Source of the DNA: Nitrospirota bacterium
GTDB taxonomy: Bacteria > Nitrospirota_A > Leptospirillia > Leptospirillales > Leptospirillaceae
Direction: 5' to 3'
Length of the DNA stretch: 64,000 nt
Assembly (NCBI GenBank): GCA_021844645.1
Contig: JAKBTA010000001.1
Span: forward strand, 27,184 to 91,183
The notes under the pieces were generated by a model that ran no database searches, had not been told where the DNA came from, and was given only the letters and a program-made list of their open reading frames with translations. Position numbers and translations under genes: made by a program. Each line of letters begins with the position of its first letter. The stretch's first letter is position 1. Below are positions 1 to 6,732 of the stretch, in pieces.

Positions 1-419
1 CTGACTCTGCTTTCTGCCGTGGCTGCGGCTTCTAGGATATCCTGTTGTGTGAAAATTTCCCCAGCAAGAATATTTCCCAGAAAAGCTCCTCCAACGGCCG
101 ATGCTGCACTTGAGCCAAGGCCAGACCCAGGTACGCCTTTTTCGATTGACATGATCAGGTCTTTGTCAGTTAAGCCTGCTTTGTCGAGAATGATTCTGGC
201 AGCGATCGTTGCCGTATTTTGTTCCGGATCCAGTGGCAAACTGGCCCAGGCTCCGGAAATTGAAGTGATCCTGTCCCCTGAGCTGTTGTTTTCGAGGTGA
301 CCGGTTATCAGGTCACCCATTCCGGTTACGGCCATTCCCAGTGTGTCGAACCCGGGTCCGATATTTCCGACCGAAGCTGGAGCGTAAACTGTTACCGGTC
401 CCACAGGGGTCTCTTTCAA
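1..419 (-). CDS. thrB: Homoserine kinase, N-terminal part (runs off the left edge)
   Basis: Homoserine kinase phosphorylates homoserine with ATP in threonine synthesis (cytoplasm). About 139 residues are visible, read leftwards. The N-terminus carries the GHMP-kinase opening motif APASVGNIGPGFDTLG, and further in is the ATP-binding loop PGSGLGSSAA typical of ThrB. The start is a TTG at 417-419, overlapping the TGA of the upstream ferredoxin gene (TTGA), with GGAGG nine bases upstream. The C-terminal half lies outside the window, so completeness cannot be judged. Other GHMP kinases are possible, but the GxGFDTLG form fits ThrB best. Confidence 0.88.
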   Translation of the reverse strand, partial: MKETPVGPVTVYAPASVGNIGPGFDTLGMAVTGMGDLITGHLENNSSGDRITSISGAWASLPLDPEQNTATIAARIILDKAGLTDKDLIMSIEKGVPGSGLGSSAASAVGGAFLGNILAGEIFTQQDILEAAATAESRV

Positions 420-757
420 AGGGATCGTCCTCCCAGCTCCGGAGGATTGGGGATCTGAAGGTCAGAAACAACACGGCCCTTTTGGAGATGTTCTGAAACA
501 ATTCTTTTGACGTCTTCGGATGTTTGTACCCGGTAATAGACACCATCAGGATAGATTGCCAGCACAGGTCCTTCCTCGCAGGTATCGAGACAGCCGCTTT
601 TGTTGATCCGGATCGGTCCAGGAACATGGTTTAAGAGGACCTCTTCCTTCAGCTCTTCAAGCAGTGGGGCGATTCCTCTGGCAGCACAGGATCCTCTTGG
701 ATGGTTTGGCGGACGTTCATTTGTGCAGGCGAAAAGGTGATATCTGAATCTCCCCAT
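416..757 (-). CDS. Thioredoxin-like [2Fe-2S] ferredoxin
   Basis: A 113-residue protein with the thioredoxin-fold [2Fe-2S] ferredoxin pattern: Cys11 and Cys24 (C-x12-C) followed by Cys56 and Cys60 (C-x3-C), the spacing of the Azotobacter FeSII/Shethna-type and NuoE-like group. The expected role is cytoplasmic one-electron transfer; the partner is unknown. The start ATG at 755-757 has an AGGAG about eight bases upstream. It lies between the VIT-type transporter gene and thrB on the same strand and overlaps thrB by four bases, so these are probably co-transcribed. No link to threonine synthesis is evident. Confidence 0.88.
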   Translation of the reverse strand: MGRFRYHLFACTNERPPNHPRGSCAARGIAPLLEELKEEVLLNHVPGPIRINKSGCLDTCEEGPVLAIYPDGVYYRVQTSEDVKRIVSEHLQKGRVVSDLQIPNPPELGGRSL

Positions 758-850
758 TGCTTTTGTCTCCTTAACTATTTGGTTTTTAATGTCGGCAGGA
801 GGCAGGACTCCAGCGGGGTATTCCCCTGATTGTTCAACTCCGATCAGGGT

Positions 851-1570
851 TCATGACAGGTGAAAGAACTTTGGAAGGATTGTTCCCACAAAAAGGCCCG
901 CCAATGCCGCTGATCCCCCAAGAAGGACCATTTCTCCCGCCCCCTTGATTGCCGGTTCGTTCGAGTAATAGGATTTTATAACACCGAGGGTTGCCAATAC
1001 TACTATGGACAGAGCGAGTGACAGGTCGAATGCAAGTGAAAGGGAGTGGGCCAATGCGTAAGGGAGAAGAGGCGGAACCCCCCCGACGAGAAAAGAGAGA
1101 CCCAGCCATGTTCCATCTTTTAGGGGGTGAATCTTGTCGATATCATTCAGTCCAAGCTCTTCTTTCATCATGAATGCATGCCAAAGCTTAGGGTCTTTTG
1201 TGATTCTTTGAACGAAGAGCATGGCTTCTTCATGTGAAAAGTGCATTTGCAGGAGAATGTCGATGACTTCTTTCCGTTCAAGCTCCGGAGTGTCCCTGAT
1301 TTCTTCCCACTCCCTCCTTGATTCCCTGAGGTAGAAGTCCCGCTGGCTTCTTGATGCCATATAGCCCCCAAGGAACATTGAGATGGACCCTGCAATATTG
1401 GACATGACTCCAGAAAAAAAGATCGTATGCATCGGGAGTGCTGACCCGGTCAACCCCCCGATGAAGCTGACAACGGTAACCAGCCCGTCATTGATTCCGA
1501 GAACGGAATCCTTGATCCGCCTTCCTTCTGGGGAATGCCATGCTTCAACGGATGGAAGAGAATTTTTCAT
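851..1570 (-). CDS. VIT1/CCC1-family iron/manganese transporter
   Basis: A 239-residue membrane protein. The DGLVTVVSFIGG segment near residue 28 is the hallmark of the VIT1/CCC1 family, which moves Fe2+ or Mn2+ out of the cytoplasm. The order is: N-terminal helix pair, a charged cytosolic helical region (about residues 75-150, rich in Glu and Met and likely to bind metal), then three hydrophobic helices to the C-terminus. GGAG precedes the ATG at 1568-1570. In an organism living on ferrous iron a detoxifying iron exporter is reasonable, but the substrate is inferred from the family only. A hairpin with a T-run lies in its leader (separate entry). Confidence 0.85.
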   Translation of the reverse strand: MKNSLPSVEAWHSPEGRRIKDSVLGINDGLVTVVSFIGGLTGSALPMHTIFFSGVMSNIAGSISMFLGGYMASRSQRDFYLRESRREWEEIRDTPELERKEVIDILLQMHFSHEEAMLFVQRITKDPKLWHAFMMKEELGLNDIDKIHPLKDGTWLGLSFLVGGVPPLLPYALAHSLSLAFDLSLALSIVVLATLGVIKSYYSNEPAIKGAGEMVLLGGSAALAGLFVGTILPKFFHLS

Positions 1571-1584
1571 ATCTCCATCATATC

Positions 1585-1619
1585 AAAAAACATAGCCCCA
1601 GTCTTAGAGCACTGGGGCT
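1585..1619 (-). terminator. Hairpin plus T-run in the leader of the VIT-type gene
   Basis: A perfect 9-bp inverted repeat, AGCCCCAGT (1594-1602) and ACTGGGGCT (1611-1619), with an 8-base loop. On the minus strand it is followed by ATGTTTTTTG, which gives it the form of an intrinsic terminator. It sits only about 24 bases before the start codon of the VIT-type gene. It could stop antisense read-through from the divergent promoter or act as a leader attenuator. Confidence 0.6.
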
Positions 1620-1641
1620 GGATAGAAATCCCAATATATTC

Positions 1642-1670
1642 TTGACAAGTATTTATGTGGGGGGTATGAT
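1642..1670 (+). promoter_or_regulatory. Sigma70-type promoter of the cbb3-like locus
   Basis: TTGACA at 1642-1647, a 17-base spacer and TATGAT at 1665-1670: an ideal -35 box, ideal spacing and a good -10 box. It points into the plus-strand respiratory cluster, whose first start codon is at 1818, giving a leader of about 140 bases. The divergent VIT-type gene starts about 70 bases to the left. Confidence 0.75.
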
Positions 1671-1817
1671 CCACCCGATCCCTTCCTGATATTCCCTTTG
1701 TAAAAGGGTATATTGTGTCCGGAGTGGGGGGTCGTCAGCTATTATTTTTCGGAGTTTATCCGATAGTAGGATCGTTTACCGGTCCATGGATTCCATGGAA
1801 AATCGGAGGGTATCAAA

Positions 1818-2051
1818 ATGGGAAACAGCATGAAGGGTTTTGTGGCGTATGCCTTGGTTGGTGCATTTGTGGCCGTGGGCAGCGGATGCGTCGTTGGGTT
1901 TTGTTTGCAGGAGTGGTTGGGTGCGCACCGGTTTCCGACATGGCGCGGAGATTATGAGTGGGTTTACGAAGTGATGGTCATCTCCGCAATAACTGGAATG
2001 GCAGTTTCTTTGTGGGCGCGCTCACTTCATCGCAAGGAAGAAAACTGGTGA
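1818..2051 (+). CDS. Small two-helix membrane protein, function unknown
   Basis: A 77-residue protein with two predicted membrane helices (about residues 7-27 and 50-67), separated by a loop with several aromatic residues (FPTWRGDYEWVYE), and a short basic tail. GGAGG stands nine bases before the ATG. I do not recognise a family. It is the first gene after the strong promoter at 1642 and is followed on the same strand by the other small genes and the CcoO-like cytochrome, so it is probably an accessory subunit or assembly protein of the same membrane complex. This is inferred from position only. Confidence 0.7.
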   Translation: MGNSMKGFVAYALVGAFVAVGSGCVVGFCLQEWLGAHRFPTWRGDYEWVYEVMVISAITGMAVSLWARSLHRKEENW

Positions 2052-2152
2052 TTGGACTCTGAAAGGCTGAGCTTCCGTTTCAATGAAGCCTTCTTTTCAG
2101 CTGACCTCTCGTTGAACTTAAAGAATGTTTGAACATTGTAAAGGAGAAAGCG

Positions 2153-2353
2153 ATGAATCTTCTTTCTACGCTGGCACAATTATCTGATTCTTCCAACTGC
2201 TGTGGTGCTACCCCAGGCGGTAACGCCAGTGTTTCTGCTTTTGCGGCATTGATGGGAACGGCCACAGCTCTGACCAGCTTGCTCCTTATGATCCAGTGCA
2301 TGACCGGAATTGGCGCAAAGCCTAAGTTTGACCCTACAAAAGGGAAAAAATAG
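2153..2353 (+). CDS. Small Cys-containing membrane-associated protein, unknown
   Basis: A 66-residue protein starting at the ATG at 2153, chosen because AAAGGAG precedes it by six bases; an upstream in-frame start at 2129 has no such site. It has a vicinal Cys-Cys (NCCGATPGG) around residues 16-17, a hydrophobic segment around residues 31-52 with one further Cys, and a Lys-rich tail. No family is recognised. It lies between the 77-residue membrane protein and the CcoO-like cytochrome, in the same transcription unit. The cysteine pair could bind metal or undergo disulfide exchange, but nothing in the sequence settles that. Confidence 0.65.
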   Translation: MNLLSTLAQLSDSSNCCGATPGGNASVSAFAALMGTATALTSLLLMIQCMTGIGAKPKFDPTKGKK

Positions 2354-2457
2354 TTTCCTTGAGAGGTCTGCCGGGAATCTTGTCCCTGGCTCTTGAACCG
2401 ATTGTTGGACAAGTCAGGTTGGGTGTAGAACCCTCAACCTCAAGTGAGGAGTGGTGA

Positions 2458-2988
2458 ATGGCTTATCGTGAGTATAAATTTGGTACCATGATGATCGGGA
2501 CGCTTTTTGTAATCGTTCTCTCGATCGTTGTTTTGTTCCCATCCCTCCAGATGGCGAAAATCCCTCCGACAGCCACGGCAGTCCAGAAATCAAAGGACTA
2601 CGGCTCTGAGAGCGGATGGACGCTTGAAGATCCTATGATGACCGGTGACAATCGGCCAACTATGATCGGAAAAGGAAAGGTTGTTTTTATTCGCGAAGGT
2701 TGCTGGTGGTGCCATACGCTGCTACCTGAGCAGACCCAGGACTGGCAGTATTTTGGAGCTCCTCCGACAGCAGCTGACTTTGTGGGTGAGAGCCCGACAG
2801 TGTTCGGCTCCGATCGTAAGGCTCCTGACCTTCTCCATGTGGGAAGCCGTTTGCCGATCAAGGGATGGCATCTTGTCCATCATGCCAATCCAAGAGCTGT
2901 TCAGCCCAAGTCCATGATGCCGGCTTTTAACTATCTCCGGAAAAAGGATCTTGACGCTCTGGCCGATTACATGGCAAGCTTGAAATAG
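2458..2988 (+). CDS. cbb3-type cytochrome c oxidase subunit II-like monohaem cytochrome c (CcoO-like)
   Basis: A 176-residue membrane-anchored cytochrome. One N-terminal helix (about residues 10-30) is followed by a periplasmic cytochrome c domain with a single haem site, CWWCH at residues 82-86, in the context FIREGCWWCH that corresponds to the CcoO pattern YxREGCxxCH. The downstream KAPDLLHVG, the WHLVHHANPRA stretch and PKSMMPAF match the conserved CcoO blocks, with a Met ligand in the last. GAGGAG precedes the ATG. CcoO normally passes electrons to CcoN; here no full-length CcoN is nearby, so its partner is uncertain. It is shorter than typical CcoO (about 200-240 residues). Confidence 0.85.
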   Translation: MAYREYKFGTMMIGTLFVIVLSIVVLFPSLQMAKIPPTATAVQKSKDYGSESGWTLEDPMMTGDNRPTMIGKGKVVFIREGCWWCHTLLPEQTQDWQYFGAPPTAADFVGESPTVFGSDRKAPDLLHVGSRLPIKGWHLVHHANPRAVQPKSMMPAFNYLRKKDLDALADYMASLK

Positions 2989-3044
2989 ACGTCTTCAATT
3001 GACGGAGATGTTTCACTGCAATTATACTTGTAAGGAGTTATAAA

Positions 3045-3377
3045 ATGGCTGATATTGACGAGATGTTGAACGAAAGGTATGACGGAATTCTTGAAGGGAC
3101 GAATAACATCCCTGCAGCGTTGATTCTCATTTTGACAATGACTGTTGTTACGGCTGAGTTGCTGACCTTCCCGCTTTTTGGAGCAAGGCCCCAGTATCCA
3201 GGCCATCCCCATCACTGGCTCATTATGGGAGCTCCCGTCCTGAAGGCACATTTGTCGAAAACCTTGGCGCGCCCATGGTGGGATCAGGGTTATATCATCA
3301 ACTCAACCTATGTTTGTTTTTTCTATGTCTGGATGGGCCTTTTGTTGAAAAAAACAGAGGTTTCAAAAGACTTTTAA
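3045..3377 (+). CDS. Small membrane protein, unknown
   Basis: A 110-residue protein with two hydrophobic helices (about residues 21-43 and 84-101) and a conserved-looking His-rich loop, PQYPGHPHHW, between them. TAAGGAG precedes the ATG. No family recognised. It lies directly after the CcoO-like gene and before a 34-residue peptide gene, within the first transcription unit of the respiratory locus. The HPHHW loop could take part in metal or haem binding at the membrane surface, but this is speculation from residues alone. Confidence 0.7.
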   Translation: MADIDEMLNERYDGILEGTNNIPAALILILTMTVVTAELLTFPLFGARPQYPGHPHHWLIMGAPVLKAHLSKTLARPWWDQGYIINSTYVCFFYVWMGLLLKKTEVSKDF

Positions 3378-3431
3378 TTTTGAGTATCGATTGCAAGAGA
3401 TTTCTGGAGAAAACTCTCCTGGGAGGGTCAT

Positions 3432-3536
3432 ATGTGGAACTTAAATAGTCCTTACGTTTTTTGGGTTATAACGATGATGATGTTGGCTTGTTCTCTGATC
3501 TATTCTTTCTTTATCGACGAGAGACGGCCAGAGTAG
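3432..3536 (+). CDS. 34-residue single-helix membrane peptide
   Basis: A short open frame starting with ATG at 3432, preceded by GGGAGG four to five bases upstream and ended by TAG at 3534. It has one central hydrophobic helix (residues about 9-25, rich in Met, Ile and Leu) and a charged C-terminus ending DERRPE. It is the last gene before two consecutive terminators. Its size and single helix resemble the small subunits of cbb3 and other haem-copper oxidases (CcoQ-like in size only; no sequence match recognised). The good ribosome site and position support a real gene. Confidence 0.6.
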   Translation: MWNLNSPYVFWVITMMMLACSLIYSFFIDERRPE

Positions 3537-3551
3537 TTTTTAGTCGCAGGA

Positions 3552-3590
3552 GAAAGGCCGGATTATTTCCCATCCGGCCTTTCTCATTTC
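3552..3590 (+). terminator. Intrinsic terminator 1 (end of first respiratory transcription unit)
   Basis: A perfect 12-bp inverted repeat, GAAAGGCCGGAT (3552-3563) and ATCCGGCCTTTC (3572-3583), with an eight-base loop, followed by a T-rich stretch. It begins 15 bases after the stop of the 34-residue peptide gene. Confidence 0.8.
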
Positions 3591-3605
3591 CGGCATATTG
3601 GACCA

Positions 3606-3633
3606 GGGCGGTTCGCTTGCGACCGCCCTTTTT
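3606..3633 (+). terminator. Intrinsic terminator 2, directly behind terminator 1
   Basis: GGGCGGT (3606-3612) pairs with ACCGCCC (3622-3628), with further CGC/GCG pairing inside, followed by TTTTT. It stands 22 bases after the first terminator, forming a tandem pair. Confidence 0.8.
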
Positions 3634-3634
3634 G

Positions 3635-3664
3635 TTGACCCGGGAATGCGAGGGGCCGTAAAAT
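3635..3664 (+). promoter_or_regulatory. Sigma70-type promoter of the second respiratory transcription unit
   Basis: TTGACC at 3635-3640, 18-base spacer, TAAAAT at 3659-3664. It begins immediately behind terminator 2, and the next start codon is at 3685. The arrangement of two terminators then a promoter suggests that the two halves of the locus are deliberately insulated and separately controlled. Confidence 0.6.
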
Positions 3665-3684
3665 AACAGGTAAGAGGGTCCTGT

Positions 3685-3891
3685 ATGAATATCAAACTGT
3701 CTGTTTCTATCGTTATCTTTACCTTCCTGATTGCTGCTGTTTTTGTCTTTCTCATCATGTCCCGTTATATCATTGGCCCTTTTGGAAAGTTGAAAAAAGG
3801 AGAGCAGGTTGTTGTCGTCCTCAGTATTATCGGAGTGACCGTCGTTCTGTTGTTTGCGGTGGTTCAGCTCGTCTTGAAAATTCTGGTTTGA
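3685..3891 (+). CDS. Small two-helix membrane protein, unknown
   Basis: A 68-residue, almost wholly hydrophobic protein: helix one about residues 6-30, a short basic turn (KLKKGE), and helix two about residues 42-67. GAGGG precedes the ATG. It is the first gene behind the promoter at 3635 and is followed after 13 bases by a membrane cytochrome c. No family is recognised. The size and two-helix form suggest a small structural subunit of a membrane complex. Confidence 0.65.
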   Translation: MNIKLSVSIVIFTFLIAAVFVFLIMSRYIIGPFGKLKKGEQVVVVLSIIGVTVVLLFAVVQLVLKILV

Positions 3892-3904
3892 TGAGGTTCT
3901 GGCA

Positions 3905-4336
3905 ATGAAGACTGGGGAAAAGGTTGTGTTTATGCTTACGGCCCTGATGATTGGGGTTGTAATGATTTTGTATGTATTGGGCCAGATGCATATCATTAAC
4001 TTCTGGACGACGAATGATGTGTATGTATTTAACAAAAAAACAGAAGCAGGCTTTCATGTTTTCAAAAGAGATGGCTGCAAGAACTGTCATGTTCTCTACG
4101 GAGATGGAGATTTTGCAGGTCCGGATCTTGATGGAGAAGGAACCAAAAGAACGCGCCAGTGGCTGGAAGCTTATATGAAAGACCCGCACAAAGTCTTTTT
4201 CAATACCAGACACGATGGAAAATTTGCAACGGATTTTTCTGATATTCCTCCAGCTGACAAGGCGATGCTTCTGGATTTGTTGACATCAACCCAATCGCTT
4301 CCAGGCTCTCCCAACTATCCTAAACCGCCAAAATAA
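3905..4336 (+). CDS. Membrane-anchored monohaem cytochrome c
   Basis: A 143-residue protein with an N-terminal membrane helix (about residues 7-28) and a periplasmic class I cytochrome c domain. The haem site is CKNCH at residues 58-62, in the context FKRDGCKNCHVLYGDG, followed by GPDLDGEGTKR as in CcoP/CcoO-type domains. The usual Met ligand is not obvious; the only Met residues in the second half are at YMKDP and KAMLLD. It is likely to carry electrons within the complex coded here. It is shorter than CcoP, which has two haems, so a one-to-one assignment is not justified. Confidence 0.8.
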   Translation: MKTGEKVVFMLTALMIGVVMILYVLGQMHIINFWTTNDVYVFNKKTEAGFHVFKRDGCKNCHVLYGDGDFAGPDLDGEGTKRTRQWLEAYMKDPHKVFFNTRHDGKFATDFSDIPPADKAMLLDLLTSTQSLPGSPNYPKPPK

Positions 4337-4353
4337 ATGAGAAAGGGTTAACG

Positions 4354-4560
4354 ATGAAATTACCAGAAGGAATTGTTGCCTATCTTTGGACAGCGACAGG
4401 ACTGGTATCCCTTGTACTGGTCGTAATCGGTATCTACTGGGCCTATAAGAACAACCAGTTTGACGAAAATATCAAATATCTGGTTTTTATGGAGGATGAT
4501 GATGATCGAAAGAATCATATTGAGGCAATGAAGGAAAAGGAACTAGAAGACCGTAAGTAG
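4354..4560 (+). CDS. CcoS-like cbb3 oxidase assembly protein
   Basis: A 68-residue protein with one N-terminal membrane helix, followed by WAYKNNQFDENIKYLVF and an acidic cluster (EDDDD). This reproduces the CcoS signature, in which a helix is followed by W-A-x-x-x-x-Q-F-D-D and then a hydrophobic-acidic patch. CcoS is needed to mature the haem-copper subunit of cbb3 oxidases, probably by supporting copper or haem insertion. GAAAGGG stands before the ATG. Its presence beside CcoG- and CcoO-like genes supports a cbb3-type relationship for the cluster. Confidence 0.65.
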   Translation: MKLPEGIVAYLWTATGLVSLVLVVIGIYWAYKNNQFDENIKYLVFMEDDDDRKNHIEAMKEKELEDRK

Positions 4561-4580
4561 GTTGGGGGAGGTCTGTCCAG

Positions 4581-5051
4581 ATGAATCTCGAGAAAAATTA
4601 TATTCCCCGGGTGGTTCTTGCAATGATTCTGGGAGTGCTTGGTTATTGGATCATAGATTCAGTATTTCACCTGACCGATGGTGCCTTCCATCACCTGTTC
4701 GGAGGTGGAATTCTCTGGACATACCTTCTTGTGCCGGCATTGGTTGCTTTTTATGTTGGATTCATTGTCGGAAAGTGGGGAAAGTACTGGGGGGCAGTTC
4801 CGCCGATGGCGTATATTCTCTGGGCCTACATGAATGCTTCCCGATCCGGAAGCTTTCATACGGTCGGTCTGCCGACCGCTCCCTTTATGATGATTTTTTT
4901 TATTACTGTTCCGGAAGTATCATTTGTGGGAGGTTGGGCAGGCGAGTATCTCCGCAAACGGCAGGACAAGATTAAAAGGCTGCGTCTGAAACAAAAATCA
5001 AACACCCAGACGTTTGAAAATGGGCGAAATGAAGGGAGTACTCCGCTATGA
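4581..5051 (+). CDS. Four-helix membrane protein, unknown
   Basis: A 156-residue protein with about four membrane helices in residues 9-130 and a basic, polar C-terminal tail of about 30 residues. It is rich in Gly and aromatic residues (GGGILWTYLLVP, GKWGKYWG). GGAGG lies nine bases before the ATG, and its stop overlaps the start of the next gene (ATGA). I recognise no family. Its size and helix number are close to those of the two CcoN-like proteins that follow, but it lacks their H-x-H-I-N-L motif. Confidence 0.7.
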   Translation: MNLEKNYIPRVVLAMILGVLGYWIIDSVFHLTDGAFHHLFGGGILWTYLLVPALVAFYVGFIVGKWGKYWGAVPPMAYILWAYMNASRSGSFHTVGLPTAPFMMIFFITVPEVSFVGGWAGEYLRKRQDKIKRLRLKQKSNTQTFENGRNEGSTPL

Positions 5052-5596
5052 AAATCGAAGAAAGCGATCGGTTAGGACTTAAATTTATCCTTTTTGGTGT
5101 TTTCTGCCTTTTCATAGGGACGCTGCAAGGATTCCTTCAGTCAACGCCCAGACTTAGACATTGGGTTCATACCACCGGACAGGCCGGGCATCTTGTCGAT
5201 CCGCTGGCGCATGCTCATATCAACCTGATTGGCGGAGTTGTTTCAGTCATGATGGCGGTGGTCTACTATTTGATCCCCCGAATGATGAAAAGGAATATCA
5301 AAAGTGCTTTCCTTGGTCAGGCCAATTTCTATTTTATGGTTTCCGGTGTCCTCTTGTTTTATGTAACACTTCTTGTTTTCGGGATTCTCGAGGGAAATCG
5401 GATGATCGATGAAGGGATTGTCTACCCCTTGGCTCGTGCCCATTATGAGCCGATTCACAGGATTGGATTCGTCTTTTCAGCGCTGCTTATGGGGTTGGCT
5501 CACTGGACCTTTGTCGCCAACATTTTCTGGACCTATTTTGCGAAGGAATCTGCTTCCGTTGTTCCTGACGTCGTTCCTGTGAAAGAAAGGGCTTGA
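5048..5596 (+). CDS. Truncated CcoN-like haem-copper oxidase subunit I homologue A (four helices)
   Basis: A 182-residue membrane protein with four predicted helices. Helix two carries LAHAHINLIGG (His55 and His57), the motif around the low-spin haem b ligand in helix II of cbb3-type/NOR-type subunit I, and ends with VVYYLIPRM as in that family. A further His sits at IHRIGF near the fourth helix. True CcoN has about 470 residues and 12 helices, with CuB histidines in helices VI-VII; those are absent. It therefore cannot form the binuclear centre on its own, but could hold a b-type haem. It is followed at five bases by the FGE-like gene. Confidence 0.7.
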   Translation: MKIEESDRLGLKFILFGVFCLFIGTLQGFLQSTPRLRHWVHTTGQAGHLVDPLAHAHINLIGGVVSVMMAVVYYLIPRMMKRNIKSAFLGQANFYFMVSGVLLFYVTLLVFGILEGNRMIDEGIVYPLARAHYEPIHRIGFVFSALLMGLAHWTFVANIFWTYFAKESASVVPDVVPVKERA

Positions 5597-5600
5597 GAAG

Positions 5601-6719
5601 ATGACGGGTAAACAAGATGAATCCCTTGATCAAGTCGTCCCGTCGGGATCGGAAAGTCAGGAAAAGAAGGCTCCAGGCCCTTCAATCACAACAATGGATG
5701 ACGATGATCTGACCTTGCAGGAACTCTCCCCCTGGAGACTGCCGTGGAAGGCCATATCTGTTACTGTCGTGATTCTGATCCTGATTGCGGGGGCAATCCA
5801 GATCGTGAGTTTGGCCTCGAACCGAATCAAGCGGCTTTCTGAGTCAAGCATCCGTACCCATGGTGCAACACCGGGTAATTTCAGGCCAATGGGAGGCGTT
5901 GTTCCCCACCTTTCGGCATCTTTGCCCATTTCCAAGGCAGCAAATGAAATGCCGGCAACTCCAAGCCTTGCAGTGCCTGCACCAAAAGGTATCAGTTTGC
6001 CTCCCGGATTTGTCTATATTCCTGCTGGACCTTTCATCATGGGGTCGGACGATGCCTTCTCCAACTTTGATGAAAAACCTGTCCACAAGGTGTATTTGCC
6101 TCCTTATGCCATTATGAAAACATTGGTGACCAATCGCGAGTACAAGGAATTTATTGACCAGGCCCATTACCTGGCTCCCCCGGGCTGGAAAGGGAGAACC
6201 TACCCCAAAGGGAAGGGGGACCATCCCGTAACCTTTGTGAGCTATCTTAATGCGTCAGACTTTGCTAGATGGCAGAAAAGCCGGCTCTGCACGGAAGAAG
6301 AGTGGGAAAAGGCAGCTCGCGGTGTAGATGGAAGGCTATGGCCATGGGGGAATACATGGGATCCCCGTCGGGCGAACGCAAATTATACCGTCGGAGATAC
6401 CACATCCGTTACAAGGTATGCCAACGGAGTCAGTCCATACGGTATTTACGACATGGCTGGAAATGTGTTCGAATGGACCTCATCGACATATAGGCCCTAT
6501 CCGGGAAGTACCGCCAACAAGGCAAGATTTATGGCATATAAGGTCGATGCAACGGGAACCTTGCACCGGGTCAGGGGCAAGGTTTACAAGGTGTTGCGCG
6601 GAGGCTCCTGGAAAAGCGACCAGTATAGTGCCAGAACGACAGCGAGAAATCCCACCTGGCCAGACTATGCGTCAGATTTTTTTGGTTTCCGTACATGTCG
6701 CGATGTCATTCATGATTGA
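5601..6719 (+). CDS. Membrane-anchored FGE/SUMF1-domain protein lacking the catalytic cysteines
   Basis: A 372-residue protein. One membrane helix (about residues 49-70) follows a polar N-terminus, then a Pro-rich linker, then a full FGE-sulfatase/SUMF1 domain (about residues 135-370) with GPFIMGSDD, CTEEEWEKAARG, DMAGNVFEWT and VLRGGSW, ending GFRTCRD. In true formylglycine-generating enzymes two cysteines follow the GGSW block; here that region reads GGSWKSDQYSARTTARN with none, so sulfatase activation is unlikely. Related non-catalytic proteins occur in respiratory loci (for example NirV). It probably faces the periplasm and may be structural. It sits between the two CcoN-like genes. Confidence 0.8.
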   Translation: MTGKQDESLDQVVPSGSESQEKKAPGPSITTMDDDDLTLQELSPWRLPWKAISVTVVILILIAGAIQIVSLASNRIKRLSESSIRTHGATPGNFRPMGGVVPHLSASLPISKAANEMPATPSLAVPAPKGISLPPGFVYIPAGPFIMGSDDAFSNFDEKPVHKVYLPPYAIMKTLVTNREYKEFIDQAHYLAPPGWKGRTYPKGKGDHPVTFVSYLNASDFARWQKSRLCTEEEWEKAARGVDGRLWPWGNTWDPRRANANYTVGDTTSVTRYANGVSPYGIYDMAGNVFEWTSSTYRPYPGSTANKARFMAYKVDATGTLHRVRGKVYKVLRGGSWKSDQYSARTTARNPTWPDYASDFFGFRTCRDVIHD

Positions 6720-6732
6720 AGAAGGAGAGATT

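Noticed and set aside
6328..6732. Long N-terminal extension of CcoN-like protein B
   Set aside because: It lies inside the FGE-like gene in another frame, has no membrane or family character, and the ATG at 6733 has a clear ribosome site.
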